Below, piece after piece: positions 53,733-62,874 of a stretch of 64,000 bases of DNA. The notes under the pieces were generated by a model. That model made no database searches and had not been told where the DNA came from. It worked only from the letters and a program-made list of their open reading frames with translations. The DNA is from Streptomyces oceani (GTDB taxonomy: Bacteria > Actinomycetota > Actinomycetes > Streptomycetales > Streptomycetaceae). Numbering within the stretch: the stretch's first letter is position 1; each line of letters begins with the position of its first letter. The DNA lies in contig NZ_LJGU01000116.1 of NCBI RefSeq assembly GCF_001751245.1, positions 1 through 64,000 of the forward strand. The letters run 5' to 3'. A program made the position numbers and the translations under genes.

Positions 53733-54818
53733 ATGACCGTGGATGAGCCGGACACCCCCGGTGGACCAGCGGCTCCCGAACCCTTCGAGGCCCATGAGGA
53801 CGCGCCGGAGGACGATCCCAGCACCCTCCGGATCGAGGAGCTGATCCTCGGCTCTCCCCGGCAGTACACCCCCTTCCAGGCGGCGCGGGCGGCCGATGTG
53901 CCGATGGAGCTGGCTTCCCGGTTCTGGCGCGCCATGGGGTTCGCCGACGTCGGGCAGGCACGCGCGCTGACCGAGGGTGACGTACTGGCGCTACGCCGGC
54001 TGGCGGGTCTGGTGGAGGCCGGGCTGTTGAGCGAGCCGATGGCGGTGCAGGTGGCGCGTTCCACCGGGCAGACCACGGCCCGGCTCGCGGACTGGCAGAT
54101 CGACTCCTTCCTGGAGGGGCTCACCGACCCTCCGGAACCGGGCATGACGCGGAACGAGGTCACGTACCCACTGGTCCAACTGCTGCTTCCGGAACTGGAG
54201 GAGTTCCTGGTCTACGTCTGGCGGCGACAGCTGGCGGCGGCCGCCGGTCGGGTCATGCAGACGGACGAGGAGGAGATGGTCAACCGGCGGCAGGCGATCG
54301 GCTTCGCCGACCTGGTCGGGTTCACTCGGCTCAGCCGCCGGCTGGAGGACGACGCGCTGGGAGAACTCGTCGAGGAGTTCGAGACGACGGCCGCGGACGT
54401 CGTCGCCGGGCGCGGCGGCCGGTTGATCAAGGCGCTGGGCGACGAGGTGCTGTACGTCGCCGAGGACGCGGCCACCGCCGCGGAGATCGGCCTGCGGCTG
54501 ATCGAGACCATGGCCGAGGAGCAGCGGATGCCGGAGCTGCGGGTCGGCATCGCGTTCGGCACGATGACCTCCCGGATGGGCGACGTGTTCGGCAGCACCG
54601 TGAACCTGGCGAGCCGGTTGACCTCGATAGCCCCCAAGGACACGGTGCTGGTCGACGGTGCCTTCCGCGCGGAGCTCACGGCCGCCGGCGCCGCCCCCGA
54701 GTCCGAGAAGGACAGCGTGGACTCGGCCGACTACCGGTTCGCGTTGCAGCCGCTGTACCAGCGCCCGGTGCGTGGGCTCGGCGTCGTCGAGCCGTGGCTG
54801 CTGAGCCGTCGCGACTGA
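53733..54818 (+). CDS. cya: Class III adenylate cyclase
   Basis: Protein of 361 residues. The C-terminal catalytic domain has the first metal Asp in IGFADLVGFTRLSRRLED, RLIKALGDEVLYVAED (Lys for adenine choice, second metal Asp), and GTMTSRMGDVFGSTVNLASR with the Asp-Asn-Arg residues. The N-terminal 180 residues contain a helical regulatory part (TPFQAARAADVPMELASRFW), as in the Streptomyces AC-like cyclase. It makes cAMP, which affects germination and development in S. coelicolor. ATG 53733 after GGGGCGGG. No membrane segments, so soluble. Confidence 0.93.
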   Translation: MTVDEPDTPGGPAAPEPFEAHEDAPEDDPSTLRIEELILGSPRQYTPFQAARAADVPMELASRFWRAMGFADVGQARALTEGDVLALRRLAGLVEAGLLSEPMAVQVARSTGQTTARLADWQIDSFLEGLTDPPEPGMTRNEVTYPLVQLLLPELEEFLVYVWRRQLAAAAGRVMQTDEEEMVNRRQAIGFADLVGFTRLSRRLEDDALGELVEEFETTAADVVAGRGGRLIKALGDEVLYVAEDAATAAEIGLRLIETMAEEQRMPELRVGIAFGTMTSRMGDVFGSTVNLASRLTSIAPKDTVLVDGAFRAELTAAGAAPESEKDSVDSADYRFALQPLYQRPVRGLGVVEPWLLSRRD

Positions 54819-54942
54819 CCCGGTCACCGGCCGGGCCCGCGTACGGCCGGCGAACGTTTGGCTCCCGGCGACCCACGCGTGGGCGTGGGGTGCGATGATG
54901 CCGGGGCCCGGGTGAGCGAGCGTTAACAGGAGCGTGCGTGCG

Positions 54943-55737
54943 ATGAGCCGGTACGGCGAGTGGATCGAGGTCCGCTTCGATGAGTCGACACATGTCGCGG
55001 AGCTGGTGCTGGATCGCCCCAGCGCGATGAACGCGATCTCCACCGAGATGGCCCGCTGCCTCGGCGAGGCGTGCGCGGACCTGGCGGAGGACCGTGCCGT
55101 ACGGGCGGTGGTGCTGACGTCGACGCACGAGCGGGCGTTCTGCGTGGGCGCCGACCTCAAGGAGCGCAACTCGCTCACCGACGCCGAGTTGGGCCGGCAG
55201 CGCCCGTACACCCGAGCCGCGTACGCGGGGGTGCTCGAACTGCCCATGCCCACCATCGCCGCGCTGCACGGCTTCGCCCTGGGCGGCGGCTTCGAGATCG
55301 CGCTGTCCTGCGACGTCATCGTCGCGGACGCCAGCGCGGTGGTCGGACTCCCCGAGGTCTCGGTCGGCGTGCTGCCGGGCGGCGGCGGTACGCAGCTGTT
55401 GCCGCGTCGGGTGGGAGCCGCGCGGGCGGCCGAGCTGATCTTCACCGCGCGTCGGGTGGAGGCGGCGGAGGCACACGCCCTGGGGCTGGTGGACCAGATC
55501 GCGGACGCCGGTGACGACCGCGTCGACGCGCTCGCCCTCGGCGCCCGGATCGCCGCGAACTCGCCGGTCGGACTGCGGGCGGCTAAGCGGGCGCTGCGTA
55601 CCGGCTGGGGCACCGACCTGCGGGCCGGACTGGAGATCGAGGACGCCGCCTGGCGCAGCGTCGCCTTCTCCGGCGACCGGACCGAGGGCGTGGCGGCGTT
55701 CAACGAGAAGCGGAAGCCGGAGTGGCCCGGAGCCTGA
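54943..55737 (+). CDS. Enoyl-CoA hydratase/isomerase
   Basis: Protein of 264 residues. ELVLDRPSAMNAIS, AFCVGADLKERN (oxyanion Gly-Ala-Asp), MPTIAALHGFALGGGFEIAL and GLPEVSVGVLPGGGGTQLLP with the catalytic Glu in the second helix pair are crotonase family motifs. It hydrates enoyl-CoA or related thioesters. ATG 54943 is chosen: AGGAG (54928-54932) lies 10 bases upstream; GTG 54934 would be too close. Single gene between cyclase and GGDEF protein. Confidence 0.93.
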   Translation: MSRYGEWIEVRFDESTHVAELVLDRPSAMNAISTEMARCLGEACADLAEDRAVRAVVLTSTHERAFCVGADLKERNSLTDAELGRQRPYTRAAYAGVLELPMPTIAALHGFALGGGFEIALSCDVIVADASAVVGLPEVSVGVLPGGGGTQLLPRRVGAARAAELIFTARRVEAAEAHALGLVDQIADAGDDRVDALALGARIAANSPVGLRAAKRALRTGWGTDLRAGLEIEDAAWRSVAFSGDRTEGVAAFNEKRKPEWPGA

Positions 55738-55832
55738 GCGGGCTGTGACGCCGTGCTCCCGGGGCGGACGTGCGGCGTGGAGACGCCGTGCTCCCGGAGC
55801 GGACACCGGCGAACCCTTCTACGCTGAGCGCT

Positions 55833-56960
55833 ATGGACGAGGACGCCCGGCTGCGCGCGGTGGTCAGCCTGGCGCAGGCCATGGCCATCGCGCACACGCC
55901 GTTGGAGGCCGCGCACGCGGCCGCGGCCGGGGCGCTGGCCGCCATGGACGGTTCGTTCGCGGCCGTGTCGGTGTGGGAGCGGTCGCGTGGCCGACTGCGG
56001 GTGCTGGTCAACGTCGGGAAGCTGGCCGAGGGCGAGGCGGAGTATCCGGCGGACGAGTCGTATCCCGTACACGACTTCCCGGAGATCACCGAGTTCCTGC
56101 ACGAGCGCTGGGCGGGCGGCGACGGCGGGCCGCGGGCGTGGCTTGAGACCGCCGACGGCGCCCACCCCGGGCGGGTCGCCGCGCTGCGGCGCCGGGGGCG
56201 GGGGAGCTGCGTCGTCGCGCCGATCATGCTGCGGGGTCGCGCCTGGGGCGAGTTGTACGTCGCGCGGGCGGCGGACGCGCCACCCCTGCGGCGTACGGAC
56301 GCGGACTTCGCCTCCGTGCTAGCCGCGATCAGCGCGTCGGGCATCGCGCAGAACGAGCGGCTGGAGGAGGTGCGCCGGCTGGCCTTCACCGATCCGCTCA
56401 CCGGCCTCGCCAACCGCCGGGCGGTGGACGCCCGCCTGGACGAGGCACTGGAGCGGCACCGGGCCACGTCCGAGGTGATCAGCCTGGCGGTTTGCGACAT
56501 CAACGGGCTGAAAAGGGTCAACGACCTGCACGGGCACGAGGCGGGTGACCGGCTGCTGGAACGCTTCGGCGCGGTGCTGTCGCGGTGTGCCGCGATGCTG
56601 CCGGGCGCGCTCGCGGCCCGGCTGGGCGGCGACGAGTTCTGCCTGCTCGCGGTGGGGCCGTCCGCCGACGCGGTGGTACGCGGCGTGACCCGGTTGTGCG
56701 AGCGGGCGGCCGAACTCGATCTGGGGGAGGGGGTGGCCTGCGGGGTCGCCTCGACGGGCGACCCCATCGGGCCGGTACGGTCCGCCCGCCGGCTGTTCCG
56801 GCTCGCGGACGCGGCGCAGTACCGCGCGAAGGCGGCGCGGGCGGACGTGCCCGTGGTCGCGGGCCGGGACGGGGGCGAGGCCGATCCGGTGGTACGGCTG
56901 GCCGACGCCCCGGCCCGGCCGGGTGGTGACCGGCGGCGGTTCCGGGGGAGTGAGCGCTGA
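55833..56960 (+). CDS. GAF-GGDEF diguanylate cyclase
   Basis: Protein of 375 residues. Residues 10-180 form a GAF-like sensor (RLRAVVSLAQAMAIAHTPLE, SCVVAPIMLRGRAWGELYVA); residues 195-345 a GGDEF domain with FTDPLTGLANRRAVDARLDE and the intact active site RLGGDEFCLL. The RxxD inhibitory site normally found before GGDEF is absent (LPGALAARL), so product feedback seems unlikely. It makes c-di-GMP, which holds BldD in its DNA-binding state in Streptomyces. I recall a similar protein, CdgE, at this place in S. coelicolor. ATG 55833 lies seven bases after TACGCT (leaderless). Confidence 0.9.
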   Translation: MDEDARLRAVVSLAQAMAIAHTPLEAAHAAAAGALAAMDGSFAAVSVWERSRGRLRVLVNVGKLAEGEAEYPADESYPVHDFPEITEFLHERWAGGDGGPRAWLETADGAHPGRVAALRRRGRGSCVVAPIMLRGRAWGELYVARAADAPPLRRTDADFASVLAAISASGIAQNERLEEVRRLAFTDPLTGLANRRAVDARLDEALERHRATSEVISLAVCDINGLKRVNDLHGHEAGDRLLERFGAVLSRCAAMLPGALAARLGGDEFCLLAVGPSADAVVRGVTRLCERAAELDLGEGVACGVASTGDPIGPVRSARRLFRLADAAQYRAKAARADVPVVAGRDGGEADPVVRLADAPARPGGDRRRFRGSER

Positions 56961-56999
56961 GGAAGCGTTCCGCCGGTTCCGGTCCGGCCCGTACGGCCG

Positions 57000-57425
57000 T
57001 CAGTCCCGGTCGACCAGCTCGTACTCGACGGCGTATGGGACGGACCGCTCGCCCTTTTGGGCCGTGAAGCTCCCGCTGCCGCGCACCCCCGTCAACTCCC
57101 CGGTGCCCGTCCCAGCCACCACCTCGAAGGTGCAGCGCACCGTGCCGTGCTCGTCGAACGAGCCGCGTTCCTCCAGGACGAGGCTGCCCGCCAGCCCGTC
57201 GAGCCGGCCGACCAACAGTTGCATGCCGGTGAACGTGCCGGTCGTACCGGTGCGGTAGACGATGGTGTACTCGCACGTCGTCTCGGCGGCCTCCAGACCG
57301 CCGGAGAAGGAGTTCGTGACCGAGGCGTGGGCCAGACTCGGGTTCGTCTCCCGCGACTCCCGGGGTCCGACCGGGTGTTCCCGCCAGTCGGCGTAGGTGA
57401 AGTGGCCGGTGATGCGCGTGGGCAT
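57000..57425 (-). CDS. DUF3224 family protein
   Basis: Protein of 141 residues: MPTRITGHFTYADWREHPVG, SVTNSFSGGLEAAETTCEYT, LEERGSFDEHGTVRCTFEVV and TGVRGSGSFTAQKGERSVPY match the DUF3224 lipocalin-like family, usually small ligand-binding proteins. ATG 57425 has GGAAGGAAC upstream; the longer start at 57467 lacks one. Divergent from a WYL regulator, an association I have seen before. Function unknown. Confidence 0.88.
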   Translation of the reverse strand: MPTRITGHFTYADWREHPVGPRESRETNPSLAHASVTNSFSGGLEAAETTCEYTIVYRTGTTGTFTGMQLLVGRLDGLAGSLVLEERGSFDEHGTVRCTFEVVAGTGTGELTGVRGSGSFTAQKGERSVPYAVEYELVDRD

Positions 57426-57581
57426 GTGTGTTCCTTCCGTTCGGCGCGCCGGGCGTACGCCGGGCATGCGCTGGTTTCTCCCGCAGGGGTTACGGCGCCG
57501 GTGACCGCGTGCTTTTCGGGGCGCCGGTCAGCCTGATGGCCGTACCTGCCGCCTTCTGTCAGGTACGCGAAACTGTTCGTC

Positions 57582-58589
57582 ATGCGTGCCGACCGGCTTC
57601 TCTCCCTGCTCCTGCTGCTCCAGAACCGCGGCCGGATGACCGCTCCGCAACTGGCCGCGGAGTTGGAGGTGTCGGTCCGTACGGTCTACCGGGACGTCGA
57701 GGCGCTCGGCGCGTCCGGAGTCCCCGTCCGTGCGGAGCGCGGGCCGGCCGGCGGCTACCGCCTGATGGCGGGCTACCGCACCCGGCTGACCGGCCTGACC
57801 GAGGACGAGGCCAGCTCGCTCTTCCTCGTCGGCGCCCCCGGCCCGGCACGGGACCTGGGGCTGGACGCGGTGCTGGCGACCGCTCAGCTGAAGCTGCGGG
57901 CCGCGTTGCCGGCGGAGTTGGGTGAGCAGGCCGCGCGGGTACGGGACCGGTTCCACCTGGACGCGCCGGCGTGGTTCCGGGACGCCGACCCGGTCCCGTA
58001 TCTGGCGGAGGTCGCGCGGGCCGTGTGGGAGCAGCGGGTGTTGCGTACGCACTACCGGCGCTGGGGCGGCGAGGCGCGTCGGGAGTTGTGGCCACTGGGC
58101 ATCGTGCTCAAGGGCGGCATCTGGTATCTGGTGGCGCGTAGGGCTGGAGCACAGCCGGCTGCGGGTACGACGGACACCGAGGCCGTGCGCACCTACCGGA
58201 TGTCCCGCTTCCTGGAGGTGCTGACGACCGACGAGCGCTTCGAGCGGCCAGCGGCCTTCGACCTGGCCGGCTACTGGGAGGCGGCCTCGCGGCACCTGGA
58301 GTCCGTGCTGTACCAGGAGACCGCGTGGCTGCGCGTCTCGCCGCGGGCGCGACGGCTACTGCCCACGCAGTTCGGTGCGGCGGGCGAGCGGGCGCTGGAG
58401 AGCGCGGGGCCGCCGGACGACGCGGGCTGGGTGCGGGTGGAACTGCCCGTCGAGGCACGGGCTGTCGCGGTCGGCGACCTGCTCCGGCTCGGCACCGAGG
58501 CGGAGGTGCTCGGTCCGCCGGGGCTGCGGGCGGCCGTGGCCGAGGCGGTGACGGTTCTGGCGAGCCGTTACGAGATCGCCGGCCGGTGA
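57582..58589 (+). CDS. HTH-WYL transcriptional regulator (YafY-like)
   Basis: Protein of 335 residues. DeoR/HTH_11 domain at residues 3-55 (RADRLLSLLLLLQNRGRMTA, PQLAAELEVSVRTVYRDVEAL), then a WYL ligand domain (GGIWYLVARR near residue 180). WYL domains bind nucleotides or other ligands and sense DNA damage or metabolites. ATG 57582 lies within a leaderless context (GAAACT before it). Divergent from DUF3224, which it probably regulates. Confidence 0.92.
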   Translation: MRADRLLSLLLLLQNRGRMTAPQLAAELEVSVRTVYRDVEALGASGVPVRAERGPAGGYRLMAGYRTRLTGLTEDEASSLFLVGAPGPARDLGLDAVLATAQLKLRAALPAELGEQAARVRDRFHLDAPAWFRDADPVPYLAEVARAVWEQRVLRTHYRRWGGEARRELWPLGIVLKGGIWYLVARRAGAQPAAGTTDTEAVRTYRMSRFLEVLTTDERFERPAAFDLAGYWEAASRHLESVLYQETAWLRVSPRARRLLPTQFGAAGERALESAGPPDDAGWVRVELPVEARAVAVGDLLRLGTEAEVLGPPGLRAAVAEAVTVLASRYEIAGR

Positions 58590-58682
58590 CCTCGTGGTGG
58601 ATGTCCTCGGGGAGCGGCCGTCGACGTCGGCCGATACGTCGAACAGACGCGGGCCGGTCGGAGGGTGGCCGCGCGACCACTC

Positions 58683-58711
58683 GTGACAGATTGCGATTCA
58701 CTCTCTAGGGT
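58683..58711 (+). promoter_or_regulatory. Promoter of hutH
   Basis: -35 GTGACA (58683-58688) and -10 TAGGGT (58706-58711) are 17 bases apart; the first ATG follows at 58720. This fits a housekeeping-type promoter with a very short leader. Confidence 0.6.
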
Positions 58712-58719
58712 TACTGAAT

Positions 58720-60270
58720 ATGAATATGCACACCGTGGTGTTGGAGACCTCGGGCACCACAGCCGAGGAAGTCCTCGCCGTCGCCCGGGGCACGGCCCGG
58801 GTCGAACTCTCCCCGGCCGCCCTGGAGGCGGTCGCCGCCGCTCGTGGCTTCGTCGACGACCTCGCCGCCAAGCCGGAGCCGGTCTACGGCGTCTCCACCG
58901 GCTTCGGCGCCCTCGCCGTCCGGCACATCAGCCCCGAGCTGCGTGCCCAGTTGCAGCGCAACATCGTGCGCTCGCACGCCGCCGGCATGGGCCCGCGGGT
59001 GGAGCGGGAGGTCGTACGCGCCCTGCTGTTCCTGCGGCTGAAGACCGTCGCCTCCGGACGCACCGGCGTACGCCCCGAGGTCGCGCGCACCATGGCCGAG
59101 GTGCTGAACGCCGGCATCACCCCCGTGGTGCACGAGTACGGCTCGCTCGGTTGCTCCGGCGACCTCGCCCCGCTCTCGCACTGCGCGCTCACGCTGCTGG
59201 GTGAGGGGGAGGCCAGCGGCCCGGACGGCACCGTGCGGCCGGCCGCCGAACTGCTCGCCGAACACGCCATCACACCGGTCGAGCTGCGGGAGAAGGAAGG
59301 GCTCGCGCTGCTGAACGGCACGGACGGCATGCTCGGCATGCTCCTGATGGCCTGCGCCGACCTGGCGCGGCTGATCACCAGCGCGGACGTCGCCGCGGCC
59401 CTCACCCTTGAGGCGCTGCTCGGCACCGACTCGGTGCTCGCCGCCGAACTGCACGCCATCCGTCCACATCCGGGCCAGGCGGCCAGCGCGGCCAACATGC
59501 GCGCGGTGCTGGACGGTTCCGGTCTCACCGGGCACCACCAGGACGACGCCCCGCGGGTACAGGACGCCTACTCGGTGCGCTGTGCGCCACAGGTCGCGGG
59601 CGCCGTACGCGACACCCTGGACCACGCCCGCACGGTCGCGGACCGTGAGCTGGCCGCGGCGGTCGACAATCCGGTGGTGCTGCCGGACGGGCGGGTGGAG
59701 TCCAACGGTAACTTCCACGGGGCGCCCGTCGGCTACGTCCTGGACTTCCTGGCGATCGCCGCGGCCGATCTCGGCTCCATCGCGGAGCGCCGCACCGACC
59801 GGCTGCTGGACAAGAACCGGTCCCACGGGCTGCCGCCGTTCCTCGCCCGGGACGCGGGTGTCGACTCGGGGCTGATGATCGCTCAGTACACCCAGGCCGC
59901 GCTGGTCAGCGAGCTGAAGCGGCTGGCCGTGCCCGCCTCGGCGGACTCGATCCCCTCCTCGGCGATGCAGGAGGACCACGTGTCGATGGGCTGGTCGGCG
60001 GCACGCAAGCTGCGTACGGCGGTGGACAACCTGTCCCGGATCGTCGCGGTCGAGTCGTACGCCGCCCTGCGCGCCGTGGAGTTGCGCGCGGCGGAGGGGC
60101 CCGTGCCGGCGCCGGCGAGCCGCGCCGTGCTGGCCGCGGCCCGGGAAGCCGGCGTGGGTGGCGCGGGTGGAGACCGCTTCCTGTCGCCGGACCTGGCCGC
60201 GGCGGAGGCGTTCGTACGGGACGGGCGGCTGGTCGCCGCGGCGGAGTCAGTGACCGGTCCGCTGGCGTGA
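58720..60270 (+). CDS. hutH: Histidine ammonia-lyase
   Basis: Protein of 516 residues. The MIO-forming triad is Cys-Ser-Gly in GSLGCSGDLAPLSHC, allowed by the family signature (Ala, Ser or Cys before the Ser). YGVSTGFGALAVRHI supplies the catalytic Tyr, and AVDNPVVLPDGRVESNGNFH and MQEDHVSMGW are further active-site motifs. It deaminates histidine to urocanate. ATG 58720 or 58726; a promoter lies just upstream. Other hut genes are not in the window. Confidence 0.95.
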   Translation: MNMHTVVLETSGTTAEEVLAVARGTARVELSPAALEAVAAARGFVDDLAAKPEPVYGVSTGFGALAVRHISPELRAQLQRNIVRSHAAGMGPRVEREVVRALLFLRLKTVASGRTGVRPEVARTMAEVLNAGITPVVHEYGSLGCSGDLAPLSHCALTLLGEGEASGPDGTVRPAAELLAEHAITPVELREKEGLALLNGTDGMLGMLLMACADLARLITSADVAAALTLEALLGTDSVLAAELHAIRPHPGQAASAANMRAVLDGSGLTGHHQDDAPRVQDAYSVRCAPQVAGAVRDTLDHARTVADRELAAAVDNPVVLPDGRVESNGNFHGAPVGYVLDFLAIAAADLGSIAERRTDRLLDKNRSHGLPPFLARDAGVDSGLMIAQYTQAALVSELKRLAVPASADSIPSSAMQEDHVSMGWSAARKLRTAVDNLSRIVAVESYAALRAVELRAAEGPVPAPASRAVLAAAREAGVGGAGGDRFLSPDLAAAEAFVRDGRLVAAAESVTGPLA

Positions 60271-60408
60271 GCCGGCCCCCAGAGGGGCGCGGCTGAGCGG
60301 GGGGCGTACGGGTGCGCACCTGGGTGGTGCGGGCGTGGGGTGCGGTACAAAGACGGACGAATCGCACCTTTTCGTTTCAATGTGCCCCAATGCGCCCCTA
60401 ATCTCCCG

Positions 60409-60741
60409 TCAGCTGAGCGCTTCGGGTGTCCCGGTGCTGCCGGTCGTGCCGAACTCGCAGCGCTGTGCGCGGGCGGTCAACAGGCCACCGAGGCCGGCGG
60501 CGCCGATCCCGCACAACACATAGGGCGTGCTGTCGAAGCTGTCGGATTCCCCGGCGGAGTTCTGCGACGCGGTTCCGCTTTCCATCCGGTGGCTGGCGGT
60601 GTGCGAGCTCGTACCGTCGCCGGCGTCGTTCGGAGTGGCGTTCGCCGAGGGGAGGAACCCGACGGCGAGCAGCGCGCCGGCGGCGACGGCGGCCGTGGCG
60701 AGCGGCCGGCGGTGCTTGGCGAGCGACGACTGGACGGGCAC
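60409..60741 (-). CDS. Small exported protein with C-terminal membrane helix
   Basis: Protein of 110 residues. A basic head (KHRRPL), hydrophobic core ATAAVAAGALLAVGFL and a likely signal-peptidase site near ANA-T are followed by a Ser/Thr/Asp-rich mature part and a second hydrophobic helix YVLCGIGAAGLGGLLTA. This suggests surface exposure with membrane anchoring. No family recognised. GTG 60741 has AAGGGGG upstream. Convergent with hutH. Confidence 0.75.
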   Translation of the reverse strand: MPVQSSLAKHRRPLATAAVAAGALLAVGFLPSANATPNDAGDGTSSHTASHRMESGTASQNSAGESDSFDSTPYVLCGIGAAGLGGLLTARAQRCEFGTTGSTGTPEALS

Positions 60742-60845
60742 GGGGAGCCCCCTTGTGCTGCGAATTGGCAGTGCGCGACTTGATGTTACTTATTCGCGCG
60801 GGTCGCGGGGAAGTCACGGCGCTGATGCCGCATACCCTCTGCCGC

Positions 60846-61181
60846 ATGAGCGCTGAGGGCACGCCGGCTGCGTCGGACGTATCGGACATCTCGCCCAGTC
60901 CGCCCGAACAGGTGCGGCTGCGGGTGGAGCTGGTGGTCGAGATCGCGGATTCCGCTTCGCTCGCCGAGCAAGCTCGGGAGCAGCTCGCTGCGGACTCCCG
61001 GCTGCCGGCGGGGGAGCGGGCGCACGCGGTGGCGGCGGTGTCGGAGGACCCGGCCGAGGCGCTGGCGTACCTCGTCGAGCCGTTCGATCTGGTCAAGGGC
61101 TTTCCCGGAGTTGAACTGGCGCAGGCCAGTTGGGGTGGTGAGCGGGTGGATCAGGATGAATCAGAGGAATGGGATGAATAG
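60846..61181 (+). CDS. Hypothetical protein, 111 residues, acidic
   Basis: Protein of 111 residues. EQVRLRVELVVEIADSASLA and EDPAEALAYLVEPFDLVKGF form a compact alpha/beta-like core; the C-terminus is acidic (DQDESEEWDE). It is conserved among streptomycetes to my memory but unnamed. ATG 60846 lies seven bases after TACCCT (leaderless). Divergent from the small exported protein gene, with 104 bases between. Confidence 0.7.
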   Translation: MSAEGTPAASDVSDISPSPPEQVRLRVELVVEIADSASLAEQAREQLAADSRLPAGERAHAVAAVSEDPAEALAYLVEPFDLVKGFPGVELAQASWGGERVDQDESEEWDE

Positions 61182-61554
61182 TCCCAATTCGACAATGAGG
61201 GAGGCGATGTGGATCAGGTGTAACGACGCGCCACCCGGGCAGAGGCATCAGGGAGAAGACGTCTCATTGGGCGGTTTGTCCCCTTCATCCCTTTAATGCC
61301 TTTCTGAGGTGTCATCGGGCGCAACTGGCCGCGTGAGTTCCGTCGGTCCGTCACCGACCCCGCACAGCCGGGCTGTCGAGGGGCACGATCGAGTGTCCTT
61401 GCGCACAGTCCGGGCGTGACCGGAACTGCTCGCCATGCCCGTACGTCTTGGTGGGTAGAACTGGGATATTCTTGCCCGGTTTTCGCCGGTACGGGCCTGC
61501 GCAGGCTTCCGGCGGGGGCGTCCCGGACACAGCAAGCAGATGGAGAAGCGTGTG
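61182..61554. other. Upstream region of the L,D-transpeptidase gene
   Basis: No gene is evident in these 373 bases. The first 150 are AT-richer. GGAAC (61422-61426) and CGTCT (61444-61448) with a 17-base gap fit a Streptomyces SigE-type promoter. A ribosome site GGAGAAG is at 61542-61548. Confidence 0.5.
61422..61449 (+). promoter_or_regulatory. Possible SigE-type ECF promoter
   Basis: GGAACT then 16 bases then CGTCTT. SigE controls envelope-stress genes in S. coelicolor, and L,D-transpeptidases are among its known targets, so the match is meaningful in context though short. Confidence 0.45.
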
Positions 61555-62811
61555 ATGACGGTGGGGAAGCGCCGCAAGGGCATGGTGGCCGCGGCTGTGC
61601 TCGTCAGTGGTGTGCTGACACTGACCGCGTGTGGCGGGGACGACGGCGGCGACAGCGGCAAGGATGGCAAGAAGTCCGGGGCGCAGGGCGAGGCCGACCA
61701 GGCCGCCGCCGAGCAGAAGTCCGCCGCTCGAATATCCATCAAGCCGAAGGACGGCGCGTCCAGCGCCAGTATCAACGACGGCGGCGAGGTCAGCGTCAAG
61801 GGCGGCAAGCTGACCGACGTGACGATGGTCGCCGAGCAGTCCGGGAGCGAGGTCGAGGGGTCGATCTCGAAGGACGGGAAGAGCTGGACCCCCGCTGAGG
61901 CACTGGAGCGGGCCACCAAGTACGAGGTCAAGGCGGTGGCCAAGGACGGTGACGGGCGCGAATCGCACGAGACGTCCAGTTTCACCACGGTTTCACCCGA
62001 CAACAGCTTCATCGGTTACTTCAAGCCGGAGGAGGGCAAGACCGTCGGAGTGGGCATGCCGGTGTCGATCAACTTCGACAAGCCGGTCAGCAACAAGAAG
62101 GCCGTGCAGTCCGCGATCAAGGTGAGCAGCAGCAGCGGCCAGGAGGTCGTCGGCCACTGGTTCGACGACAGCCGGCTCGACTTCCGGCCGAAGGACTACT
62201 GGGAGGCCGGTTCCAAGGTCTCGGTGGACCTCAACCTCGACGGCGTGGAGGGGTCCGAGGGCGTGACCGGCGTGCAGGACAAGGAGTTCAGCTTCAACGT
62301 CGGCCGTTCCCAGGTCAGCACCGTGGACGTGAAGGCCAAGAAGATGACCATCGTGCGGGACGGCAAGACGGTCAAGACCTTCCCGATCTCCGCCGGCACT
62401 GCCGAGAACCCGACCTACAACGGCGAGATGGTGATCTCCGAGAAGTACAAGGAGACCCGGATGAACGGCGCCACGGTCGGCTTCACGGACGACGACGGCG
62501 AGGGGGAGTACGACATCCCGGACGTGCCGCACGCCATGCGGCTGTCCACCTCCGGCACCTTCATCCACGGCAACTACTGGGGCGCCGACTCGGTCTTCGG
62601 CTCCGCCAACACCAGTCACGGCTGCATAGGGCTGAACGACGTCAAGGGAGCCGGCGACGCCAAGCAGGACGGCGCGTGGTACTACAAGAACACGCTGGTC
62701 GGTGACCTCGTCATCGTCAAGAACTCCCCGGACAAGGAGATCCAGCCGGACAACGGCCTGAACGGTTGGAACATGTCCTGGGCCGACTGGAAGGCCGGCT
62801 CCGCCGTCTGA
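61555..62811 (+). CDS. L,D-transpeptidase lipoprotein
   Basis: Protein of 418 residues. Lipoprotein signal MTVGKRRKGMVAAAVLVSG with lipobox LTLTAC (Cys near residue 27), two Ig-like domains (residues 60-240), and a YkuD catalytic domain with the His in TFIHGNYWGADSVFG and Cys in TSHGCIGLND. It forms 3-3 cross-links in the peptidoglycan outside the membrane. ATG 61555 has GGAGAAG upstream. A possible SigE promoter would tie it to envelope stress. Followed by a perfect 44-base palindrome. Confidence 0.95.
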   Translation: MTVGKRRKGMVAAAVLVSGVLTLTACGGDDGGDSGKDGKKSGAQGEADQAAAEQKSAARISIKPKDGASSASINDGGEVSVKGGKLTDVTMVAEQSGSEVEGSISKDGKSWTPAEALERATKYEVKAVAKDGDGRESHETSSFTTVSPDNSFIGYFKPEEGKTVGVGMPVSINFDKPVSNKKAVQSAIKVSSSSGQEVVGHWFDDSRLDFRPKDYWEAGSKVSVDLNLDGVEGSEGVTGVQDKEFSFNVGRSQVSTVDVKAKKMTIVRDGKTVKTFPISAGTAENPTYNGEMVISEKYKETRMNGATVGFTDDDGEGEYDIPDVPHAMRLSTSGTFIHGNYWGADSVFGSANTSHGCIGLNDVKGAGDAKQDGAWYYKNTLVGDLVIVKNSPDKEIQPDNGLNGWNMSWADWKAGSAV

Positions 62812-62874
62812 CCGGCGCCGGACGAGCGCCCGGCCCGAGGGCGTACGACCAACCCTCTGAGACCGGAGAACCAC

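Noticed and set aside
59140..59200. Cys-Ser-Gly instead of Ala-Ser-Gly in HutH as a possible inactivating change
   Set aside because: The family signature allows Cys before the MIO serine; the remaining active-site motifs are intact.
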